This document shows positions 1 to 5,453 of a stretch of DNA of 6,542 nucleotides, in pieces (within the stretch, counting starts at the first letter, position 1; the number at the start of each line of letters is the position of its first letter). Source of the stretch: Candidatus Bathyarchaeum sp. (lineage in GTDB: Archaea > Thermoproteota > Bathyarchaeia > Bathyarchaeales > Bathyarchaeaceae); contig SOJY01000118.1 in NCBI GenBank assembly GCA_004376385.1, positions 1 to 6,542 of the forward strand, written 5' to 3'. Position numbers and translations under genes: made by a program. Below the pieces are notes generated by a model. That model was given only the letters and a program-made list of their open reading frames with translations, was not told the origin of the DNA and searched no databases.

Positions 1-35
1 GCAGTGCATCCGCCTAGGAAGCAACATTGCCCTTT

Positions 36-92
36 TCATATTAGGAGACTAATAACAGCTGATTGTTGAAAACAACCTTTTTTCAGAAAAAC
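36..92 (+). repeat. Left arm of a 57-bp inverted repeat shared with the right end of the window
   Basis: Read on the plus strand, these 57 bases align without gaps to the reverse complement of 6486-6542, with 50 identities. The first 23 bases (36-58, starting TCATATTAGGAGAC) are identical. The differences are a solid 5-base block at 59-63 and single changes at 75 and 85. The arm contains a GTTG-AAAA-CAAC hairpin followed by six T, then a TTTTT-CAG-AAAAA snap-back. The right arm stops at the window edge, so the repeat may extend further outward. No transposase-like gene lies between the arms. It could be a dispersed terminator-like repeat, a small non-autonomous element, or the 3' end of a multicopy gene or insertion sequence. 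Confidence 0.85.
65..83 (+). terminator. Terminator-like hairpin plus T-tract inside the left repeat arm
   Basis: GTTG (65-68), loop AAAA (69-72) and CAAC (73-76) form a short stem, followed by one C and six T (78-83). On the plus strand this resembles an intrinsic or T-tract terminator for transcription entering from the left. The stem has only 4 bp, so hairpin stability is marginal, but archaeal termination depends mainly on the T-run. The same structure exists in the right arm. Confidence 0.4.
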
Positions 93-98
93 AATAAC

Positions 99-111
99 AA
101 AAAATTATATA
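99..111 (+). promoter_or_regulatory. TATA-like box upstream of the synthetase beta gene
   Basis: An A-run leads into TTATATA (105-111). This is the best archaeal TATA-box match upstream of the first gene. Archaeal RNA polymerase normally starts about 25 bases downstream of the box centre, here near 133. That lies inside the open reading frame counted from ATG 116, so if this promoter is used, translation must begin at a later codon. Confidence 0.45.
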
Positions 112-115
112 GTTT

Positions 116-892
116 ATGGATAAGGCATGCGAAAGAGTTAGAAAGGGGAAAAACTTACTTTCCTCTCTGCAGCCAAGAAACAGGTTGTTGACATTGTCGG
201 GAAAAGTTACCAAAATCTTTGAGAAAGCCAGAGCTGAGGGAAGAAAATTTCTCCTTGAGCACGAAGCAAAAACTGTTTGTAAAGAATACGGAATACCCAT
301 CACAGCATTGAAGATAGCGAAAACTGCCGAGGAAGCAGCAAAGTTCTCCGAGGAAATTGGGTACCCTACAGTTTTCAAAATAGTTTCTCCAGACGTAATC
401 CACAAGTTTGACGTAGGCGGAGTAATCCTCAACATCAATAGTCGAGAGGATGCTAAAAAAGCCTACAACAAAATCGTGGAGAACGTAAAGAAACATAAAC
501 CCAACGCAAAAATTAACGGCATCCTCGTTCAGGAGATGGCTCCTTGCTCAACAGAAGTCATAGTTGGGGCAATCAAAGACGCACAGTTTGGACCAACATT
601 GATGTTCGGTTTTGGCGGAACATTCGTGGAAATAATGAAAGACGTGTCCTTCAGAATTGCCCCAATCACTGAAGAGGAAGCCCGAGAGATGATTTCAGAA
701 GTGAAAGCATACCCCATCCTCAGAGGCTACCGCGGTCAACCACCAGCCGACATCGACACGCTAGCAAAAATCCTGCTAAACACATCAAGGCTGGTTATGG
801 ACCACCAAGAAATTAAAGAACTCGACCTAAATCCAGTAATGGTCTACGAGAAGGGAGCAAAAACGGTCGATGCAAGAATCATACTGGAATAA
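116..892 (+). CDS. ADP-forming acetyl/acyl-CoA synthetase (ACD), beta subunit, ATP-grasp
   Basis: The beta subunit of ADP-forming acyl-CoA synthetase works with an alpha subunit to convert acyl-CoA, ADP and phosphate to acid, CoA and ATP. It is a cytoplasmic energy-conserving step typical of archaea. The sequence follows the ATP-grasp family from about residue 34: KIVSPDVIHK with Lys88 for nucleotide and His96 (the equivalent of the beta histidine proposed as a phosphate relay in the Pyrococcus enzyme), FGFGG at 164-168, KDVSFRIAPIT, AYPILRGYRG, and ELDLNPV with Glu235 and Asn239 for metal. The usual HKSD reads HKFD here. The ATG at 116 gives 258 residues, with about 33 unconserved residues first. 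TTG codons at 185, 188 or 194 give 232-235 residues, which matches the usual length of about 232 and fits the TATA box at 105-111. No alpha subunit is adjacent. Family assignment is secure; the start is not. Confidence 0.93.
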   Translation: MDKACERVRKGKNLLSSLQPRNRLLTLSGKVTKIFEKARAEGRKFLLEHEAKTVCKEYGIPITALKIAKTAEEAAKFSEEIGYPTVFKIVSPDVIHKFDVGGVILNINSREDAKKAYNKIVENVKKHKPNAKINGILVQEMAPCSTEVIVGAIKDAQFGPTLMFGFGGTFVEIMKDVSFRIAPITEEEAREMISEVKAYPILRGYRGQPPADIDTLAKILLNTSRLVMDHQEIKELDLNPVMVYEKGAKTVDARIILE

Positions 893-985
893 ACCTCTTA
901 TTTTAGAAAACACATCATTTCCAGACTCATCAAAAGACACGTTAAACTCAGAAGAATCTTGCCGAAGCTAACCCCAACATAGGAA

Positions 986-1858
986 GTGAACAAAATAGCT
1001 GACTCCACTAAAAACAAAATCGAAGCCCTAAACCAAGAATTAACTCCGACCAAAGAAGAAAGAAACAAGCTGAACCTAGAAGCAAAAAAGTGTGCTGAAA
1101 AAAGAAACTCCCTCAACGAAAAAGTCAGAAACCTAAGAAAAGACGCAGACACCATCAAAGAAAAAAGAGACACCATAAACAAGCAGGTCCAAGAACTGAA
1201 AAACCTGCGCGATCAAGTGAACACCAAAGGCAAAGAGAAACGCGACAAAATTTCGGAACTACAAGAGAAAATCAGGGTGTTAAATGAAAAGAGACCTGAT
1301 GGAAACCTGCGGCAGGTAGCGAGAGAAATTGAAGAGATCGACTGGAAAATTCAAACAAACTCGCTCCCAGTAAAGGAAGAAGATGACCTAGTTAATCAGA
1401 TAAGACAGCTTGAAACCCAGCTTGTAGTTCAAAAACGAATAAAAAAAGTGAAAGACAAACTCTTTGAGATGCGAACAGAACAGAGAGGCTTTGGAACTGA
1501 AGCAAAAACAATTCACGAAAAACTGTCTGAACTAGCTGAACAGAGCCAAAAATATCATTTGCAGATGATTGGAATCTTAGAGAAAGCCCGCGAACTCCAA
1601 GCTGAGGCTAACGAGGCGCACCAAAAACATGTGGAAACCAGACAGCAAGCCCAGCAGCAACACGAAAAATGCGTCGAATTAATAGAAAAAATCAAAGCCA
1701 TCGAACAAGAATTGAAGGAAACCGCGGACAAAAAACAGGCTGAACGTCAAGGTGAACTCCAGAAAGAGCTGGAGGAGAGGGCATTAGCGAAGTTGAAGCG
1801 CGGCGAGAAGCTGTCGTGGGAAGAATTTCAGTTTCTGGCAGAAAAAGGGCTACTCTAA
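986..1858 (+). CDS. Archaeal coiled-coil protein (COG1340-like), function unknown
   Basis: This 290-residue protein is almost wholly alpha-helical coiled coil. It is very rich in Lys, Glu and Gln, with heptad-like spacing from about residue 5 to 265 and breaks near 110-125 (KRPDGNLRQ and the DWKIQTNSLPVKEEDD stretch). It has no signal peptide, membrane segment or nucleotide-binding motif. The last 25 residues (266-290, ending in LSWEEFQFLAEKGLL) look like a small conserved tail of the kind seen in archaeal COG1340 proteins. Those are often mislabelled phosphoserine phosphatase; no phosphatase motif is present here. The start is GTG 986, because an in-frame TAG lies two codons upstream (980-982) and no ATG occurs early. 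The AGGA at 981-984 is too close to be an ordinary ribosome site. It sits 93 bp after the synthetase gene and 107 bp before the DUF373 gene, on the same strand. A structural or scaffold role is only a guess. Confidence 0.85.
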   Translation: MNKIADSTKNKIEALNQELTPTKEERNKLNLEAKKCAEKRNSLNEKVRNLRKDADTIKEKRDTINKQVQELKNLRDQVNTKGKEKRDKISELQEKIRVLNEKRPDGNLRQVAREIEEIDWKIQTNSLPVKEEDDLVNQIRQLETQLVVQKRIKKVKDKLFEMRTEQRGFGTEAKTIHEKLSELAEQSQKYHLQMIGILEKARELQAEANEAHQKHVETRQQAQQQHEKCVELIEKIKAIEQELKETADKKQAERQGELQKELEERALAKLKRGEKLSWEEFQFLAEKGLL

Positions 1859-1882
1859 TTTCTGGCAGACATAGTCAAAGCT

Positions 1883-1902
1883 TATTCACGGAATCGTGAA
1901 TA
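1883..1902. promoter_or_regulatory. Perfect 8+8 bp palindrome upstream of the DUF373 gene
   Basis: TATTCACG-GAAT-CGTGAATA is a perfect inverted repeat with a 4-base centre, located 63 bases before the DUF373 gene's ribosome site start region ends at ATG 1966. It is followed on the plus strand by an A-rich stretch (1904-1921), not a T-run, so it does not look like a plus-strand terminator. A dimeric regulator operator is the simplest reading. An RNA hairpin at the end of the coiled-coil transcript is possible. The A-rich stretch after it could contain a weak TATA box for the downstream gene. Confidence 0.5.
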
Positions 1903-1952
1903 CAAAAAATAAAGACAAAATTAAAGTGTGTCTCCAGATAAAAGGATACTAT

Positions 1953-1958
1953 AAGGAG
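1953..1958 (+). promoter_or_regulatory. Strong Shine-Dalgarno site fixing the DUF373 start
   Basis: AAGGAG lies 7 bases before ATG 1966. It is the clearest ribosome-binding site in the window and supports that ATG. Several other genes here lack one, which suggests mixed leadered and leaderless translation. Confidence 0.75.
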
Positions 1959-1965
1959 AGCAAAT

Positions 1966-3135
1966 ATGCCTACAGCAGCCAAGGCGGAACGCATTCTTAT
2001 TCTATGCGTCGACAGGGACGACGATATCGGCGTGAAAGCAGGAATAAACACGCCTGTCCTTGGAAGAAAAGAAAACGTGAATGCTGCTGCGAGCCTAGCC
2101 CTACGAGACCCTGAAGAAGCTGACGCCAACGCCATGTTTGAAGCTGTCAGAATCTACGACAACCTAAAGAAGAGCAAAAAAGGACATGAAAAGTACGAAG
2201 TTGCAACCATAGCAGGCTCTGATCTGCATGGAGTAGAGGCTGACAGGCAACTCGTAGCTGAACTCACCGAAGTTCTAAACGAGTTTCCGGCAACAGACGT
2301 TATCCTAGTCACAGACGGCTACGCAGACGAGATGGTGCTGCCGCTGATTGAATCAAGAGTGCCGGTTACTTCTGTTAGAAGAATTGTGATACAGCACAGC
2401 AAATCCATCGAAGAAACAGCAGCCGTATTTTCTAGATACCTGAAAATTCTTGTAACCAACCCCCGATATTCCCGAATGTTTCTAGGTCTCCCCGGAATTC
2501 TCTTCATCGTTCTAGGAGTCCTATGGTACTTGGACTGGCTGGCATACGCTGGACAAGCCCTCGCCATAATCGCAGGTGCATTCCTTGTTGTGCGAGGATT
2601 CCGACTCGACAAAACAGCTCAAAACTTTATCAAATGGATAAAAGAATACTCCCCACCCCCATTCACGGTGCAGATAGCAGGCTTTTCCGCGCTTGCAGGA
2701 ATCTTACTGATTCTTGTTGGTGGCTATCTGGGAGGAACCGCGGTGGCAAATGTAGCTACCGCGTCGGCTGACACTTTTTTTACACAGGTTCCAAGCCTCA
2801 TCGGAGAATTTCTTTTACAATCAACATACCTTATCGCTATCGGAATATGTGTTATACTTTCAGGAAGGGCTGTTCGCTGGTTCTTTGAGAGGGACTTACG
2901 TTTGTGGCGTACCATTGTCATAGTAATTGGGGTCGCGTGGTCTTCTGTTATGTTTGTTGAGGCGTCACAGATACTTATCAAGCCAGAATCCGCTTACACC
3001 ACATTGGTTTACACCATCGTTGGGGGCATACCAGTGATAGTCTCCACAGTCTTAACAGTGCTATTGTTGCGCAGAAAATACAGTAGCTACTTTGAAGAGA
3101 CAGACGAGGCAATGGTGGACTTTGAAGAAAGGTGA
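1966..3135 (+). CDS. DUF373 family archaeal membrane protein
   Basis: This 389-residue protein has two parts. The N-terminal 165 residues are soluble and carry the family's signature: LCVDRDDDIGVKAGINTPVLGR (split across residues 13-34), then ALRDPEEADANAMFEA (45-60), a TIAGSD strand and ILVTDGYADE (113-122). The acidic CVDRDDD and DPEEADAN runs look like a metal- or nucleotide-handling site, but no activity is established. The rest holds about six hydrophobic helices, near 171-189, 193-211, 236-256, 281-301, 314-333 and 345-368, ending in a short acidic tail. It matches the archaeal DUF373 (COG2237) family in length and arrangement. The start is fixed by AAGGAG 7 bases upstream. A perfect palindrome at 1883-1902 may control it. 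It follows the coiled-coil gene on the same strand, and a 148-bp gap separates it from uppS. Function is unknown. Confidence 0.92.
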   Translation: MPTAAKAERILILCVDRDDDIGVKAGINTPVLGRKENVNAAASLALRDPEEADANAMFEAVRIYDNLKKSKKGHEKYEVATIAGSDLHGVEADRQLVAELTEVLNEFPATDVILVTDGYADEMVLPLIESRVPVTSVRRIVIQHSKSIEETAAVFSRYLKILVTNPRYSRMFLGLPGILFIVLGVLWYLDWLAYAGQALAIIAGAFLVVRGFRLDKTAQNFIKWIKEYSPPPFTVQIAGFSALAGILLILVGGYLGGTAVANVATASADTFFTQVPSLIGEFLLQSTYLIAIGICVILSGRAVRWFFERDLRLWRTIVIVIGVAWSSVMFVEASQILIKPESAYTTLVYTIVGGIPVIVSTVLTVLLLRRKYSSYFEETDEAMVDFEER

Positions 3136-3172
3136 CATGCAGACCCGCTAGATGCCCAAAACTTCGATAATT

Positions 3173-3206
3173 GAAAGGTTTATTATCTAAAAATCCCGTC
3201 TATATA
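3173..3206 (+). promoter_or_regulatory. Promoter region upstream of uppS with two TATA-like boxes
   Basis: GAAAGG followed by TTTATTAT (3173-3186) resembles an archaeal BRE plus TATA element. A second box, TATATA (3201-3206), lies about 25 bases before the ATG at 3228, the spacing expected for a leaderless start there. Either could drive uppS. Sequence alone does not show which is used. Confidence 0.4.
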
Positions 3207-3227
3207 CGTCCAGAATTCACAATAAAA

Positions 3228-3290
3228 ATGAAAAAATCTAAACAAACGAACAGAAGCGTAATATCAGAATATTTTAACTCTCTGTGGTAA
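3228..3290 (+). CDS. Possible 20-codon leader ORF before uppS
   Basis: ATG at 3228 opens a basic 20-residue reading frame (MKKSKQTNRS, then VISEYFNSLW) that stops with TAA at 3288-3290, five bases before ATG 3296 of uppS. TATATA at 3201-3206 is centred about 24.5 bases before this ATG, the classic distance for a leaderless archaeal transcript. The peptide could serve for translational coupling or be a chance ORF. There is no ribosome site and no known homologue is recognised. The evidence is position only. Confidence 0.2.
   Translation: MKKSKQTNRSVISEYFNSLW
3268..3277 (+). promoter_or_regulatory. TATA-like AT box immediately before uppS
   Basis: AATATTTTAA is centred about 24 bases before ATG 3296. 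This would place transcription initiation on or next to that ATG and give a leaderless uppS message. It agrees with the lack of any Shine-Dalgarno sequence before either candidate start (GTG 3284 or ATG 3296). Confidence 0.35.
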
Positions 3291-4078
3291 AAACTATGCT
3301 TGAAGGTTTACTCTCTATTTTGGGTATCTACAAGGTATATGAGAAGTGGCTGTGGCTTCAAGTTAGAGATGGAAAAAAACCGGAACATGTGGCGATCATC
3401 CTCGACGGAAACCGAAGATGGGCTTTCCATAAATCTCTGATTCCTTGGATTGGTTATCGTCATGGCGCCAACAAGATCGATGAGCTGCTGGATTGGTGCA
3501 TAGAACTGGATGTAAAAATTATTACACTTTACGCTTTTTCAACCGAAAACTTTTGCCGTCCCCCGAAAGAGGTAGAAGAGATTATGAGGTTGATTGAGGA
3601 AAAACTGCGGTCGATCCTTGAGAACGAAAGAATTCATGAAAACAAAATCAGAGTTAAAGCCATAGGCCGTCTAGACCTCTTACCTAAATCGACCCAAGAA
3701 GTGATCCAACGCGTAGAAGAAGCAACAAAAAGGTATACTGACCGGTTCTTGAATCTGGCTCTGGCTTACGGTGGAAGGGCAGAAATCGTTGACGCAACAA
3801 AAAAGATAGCAAAAGAAGCGGTAAAGGGAGAATTAAATCCTGATAAAATAAACGAGAAACTTTTCGAAAAATACCTGTACACCGCTCACATGCCAAAACA
3901 AGACGCTGACCTTATCATCCGAACCTCAGGAGAAGAACGACTCAGCGGTTTTCTCTCATGGCAGTCTGCCTACAGTGAGCTCTGCTTTGTGGACGTAAAC
4001 TGGCCAGAGTTCAGACTCATAGACCTTCTGCGTGCAGTCCGAACATACCAGAGACGAAAGCGCCGTTTTGGCAAGTAA
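3284..4078 (+). CDS. Cis-prenyltransferase (undecaprenyl/polyprenyl diphosphate synthase), archaeal type
   Basis: The enzyme adds isopentenyl diphosphate units in cis to an allylic primer to make the long polyprenyl diphosphate. In archaea this becomes the dolichol-type carrier for N-glycosylation and surface polymers. It acts at the cytoplasmic face of the membrane. Numbering from GTG 3284, the motifs are: HVAIILDGNRRWA (35-47) with catalytic Asp41, YAFSTENF (83-90), LALAYGGRAEIVDA (158-171), the active-site block RTSGEERLSGFLSWQSAYSEL (split over 213-233) and WPEF (240-243). The length of 260-264 is normal. ATG 3296 (residue 5) is the likelier start: archaeal homologues begin near MLEGLLSILGIYKVYE, and an AT-rich box lies about 24 bases upstream. 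The basic C-terminus (YQRRKRRFGK) is usual for the family. The gene converges with ychF, with 5 bp between the stops. Identification is firm. Confidence 0.96.
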   Translation: MVKTMLEGLLSILGIYKVYEKWLWLQVRDGKKPEHVAIILDGNRRWAFHKSLIPWIGYRHGANKIDELLDWCIELDVKIITLYAFSTENFCRPPKEVEEIMRLIEEKLRSILENERIHENKIRVKAIGRLDLLPKSTQEVIQRVEEATKRYTDRFLNLALAYGGRAEIVDATKKIAKEAVKGELNPDKINEKLFEKYLYTAHMPKQDADLIIRTSGEERLSGFLSWQSAYSELCFVDVNWPEFRLIDLLRAVRTYQRRKRRFGK

Positions 4079-4083
4079 AACTT

Positions 4084-5310
4084 TTATCCTCGTTTCTTGG
4101 CGCTGACTATCGAAACTACGTCCCTGTCCTTTAGCACGTAGTCTTCTCCGATTCTGTTTTTTCCGCGAATGTCGATTGCGTGGATGAAGCTGTCTCCCAG
4201 TTCCGTGTGGATAATGTAGGCAAGTTGACGTGCAGTAGTTCCATAGGGTACAAGGTACACGTCGGGGAGCACTCTGCCCTTGTGGTCGCTGAGATGTTCA
4301 CTATCTTCCACTGGATAAACAGCAACCATCTGCAAGAGCTCAAAGAAGGCAGTGTTAATGGCTTCTTGGACGCCAGTAGAGCCGAACTTGAACAAAATCT
4401 GTTCTTGAATAACATTCAAGGCTCTTTTTTGCGCTTCATTAAGTTTGTCAGAATTTGTTACATTCAACCGGCAGTCTCCAGGCGTGTAGTCGATTAAACC
4501 TTTTTCTCCTGCTCTTCTGAGTGCCAACTCTGCTTCTGCGCTACAGGGCACAACCGTGTATCCGCTTTCTTTTAGACGTTCAACATTTTCTTCTGCTGTT
4601 GGAAGATCAATCTTGTTGGCTGCAATCAGTGTTGGCTTGGAAACGCTTCTCAGAATATCCAAAAATTTTATGACATCCTCGTCGTTCCAGAGGGTCGGTT
4701 TATCCATGTTAAGGTCGGTTTTTCTTAGGCTCTCAATTATGTGGAATCGTTTGATACATAGTCCGCTCAAGCGAGATTCAAGAAGAGAAATCATGTCTTC
4801 TCTGCCAGACTCAACTATTCTAGCCAGTTTAGACCAGTCCTTTTTCAGGATCTGGTTCATCCACATGGTTATCTCGGTTTCAAGAAACTTAACATCCTCT
4901 AATGGGTCATGTTCTCCCTGTTTGCAGATTTTTCCTTCGCAGTCTGTTGACCCTGAAACGTCGACTATATGAAGAAGGGCGTCTGCTCTTCTGATTTCGT
5001 CTAAGAATTGGTTTCCTAGTCCCCGTCCCTTCCAGGCACCGGGAACAAGTCCTGCTACATCAATCAACTCAACCGGAACCAATCTAATCCCGTCTAGGCA
5101 TAGGGAATTTTTTGGGTTGTCTTCAACGTTGAATTCGGTGTGGACACAGGGAGTCCGAAGGTATCCTATGCCTCGGTTGGGTTTGATGGTGGTGAAGGGG
5201 TAGTTTCCGATATCCACGGGAATTAGGGTCGCAGCCGAGAAAAATGTGGATTTGCCGGTGTTAGGTTTGCCGACGATTCCCAGCTTTTTTGAGTAAGATT
5301 TCACGCTCAT
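4084..5310 (-). CDS. ychF: YchF/OLA1-family P-loop GTPase with TGS domain
   Basis: This is a translation factor-related P-loop protein of the OBG branch, thought to act on ribosomes and often annotated as redox-regulated ATPase YchF. Walker A is GKPNTGKST (14-22), the G3 region is DVAGLVPGA (84-92), the specificity motif is ANKID (231-235) and G5 is CSAEA (256-260). A helical insert runs from about 136 to 215. A TGS domain closes the protein (about 346-404: GRVLPDVYLVPYG through RDVVSIVSAKKRG). The length of 408 is typical of archaeal members. Bacterial and eukaryotic YchF have NxxE and prefer ATP; NKID here is the GTP-type motif. The switch I region keeps Cys55 and Cys71. The ATG at 5310 is preceded by GAAGGA about 6 bases away. 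The gene lies 143 bp downstream of trxB on the same strand, with no clear terminator between, so read-through is possible. Confidence 0.95.
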   Translation of the reverse strand: MSVKSYSKKLGIVGKPNTGKSTFFSAATLIPVDIGNYPFTTIKPNRGIGYLRTPCVHTEFNVEDNPKNSLCLDGIRLVPVELIDVAGLVPGAWKGRGLGNQFLDEIRRADALLHIVDVSGSTDCEGKICKQGEHDPLEDVKFLETEITMWMNQILKKDWSKLARIVESGREDMISLLESRLSGLCIKRFHIIESLRKTDLNMDKPTLWNDEDVIKFLDILRSVSKPTLIAANKIDLPTAEENVERLKESGYTVVPCSAEAELALRRAGEKGLIDYTPGDCRLNVTNSDKLNEAQKRALNVIQEQILFKFGSTGVQEAINTAFFELLQMVAVYPVEDSEHLSDHKGRVLPDVYLVPYGTTARQLAYIIHTELGDSFIHAIDIRGKNRIGEDYVLKDRDVVSIVSAKKRG

Positions 5311-5356
5311 GGCTTTTCCTTCATTCTACCGTATTTTGTGAAGAAACATGCAGACT

Positions 5357-5378
5357 CAATTTATGGGTTTATCACGTG
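5357..5378 (-). promoter_or_regulatory. Likely ychF promoter with adjacent CACGTG palindrome
   Basis: On the minus strand CCCATAAATTG (5367-5357) is a TATA-like box centred about 51 bases before the ychF ATG. It would give a start near 5335 and a leader of about 25 bases carrying the GAAGGA ribosome site. Just upstream of it, CACGTG (5373-5378) lies in a partly symmetrical TTT-nn-CACGTG-nn-AAA context, a possible operator. Both calls rest on pattern only. Confidence 0.3.
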
Positions 5379-5453
5379 TAAAAGCTTTGTTAGTCTTGAC
5401 TGTGGAATCTTTTTTTTCAATAACTTTTAGACACAGATAGTGGGAACTGTTTC

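Noticed and set aside
49..496. Long minus-strand open frames across the start of the window
   Set aside because: They lie antisense to the well-conserved synthetase gene, show no recognisable family, and are explained by codon bias of the plus-strand gene.
1832..1869. Direct repeat TTTCTGGCAGA at 1832-1842 and 1859-1869
   Set aside because: It is only 11 bases, two copies, one inside the coiled-coil gene end; too short to separate from a chance local duplication.
1896..2114. 72-codon plus-strand ORF overlapping the DUF373 start
   Set aside because: It runs in another frame through the conserved N-terminus of DUF373, has no ribosome site, and its Arg/Lys/Cys-rich composition is typical of a shadow frame.
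4180..4972. Plus-strand ORFs opposite ychF
   Set aside because: The minus strand encodes a complete YchF with all motifs; these are antisense shadows with no family features.
5410..5417. Run of eight T on the plus strand between ychF and trxB as a terminator
   Set aside because: Both flanking genes are on the minus strand, where the run reads as A, so it cannot end the trxB transcript; no convincing hairpin precedes it.
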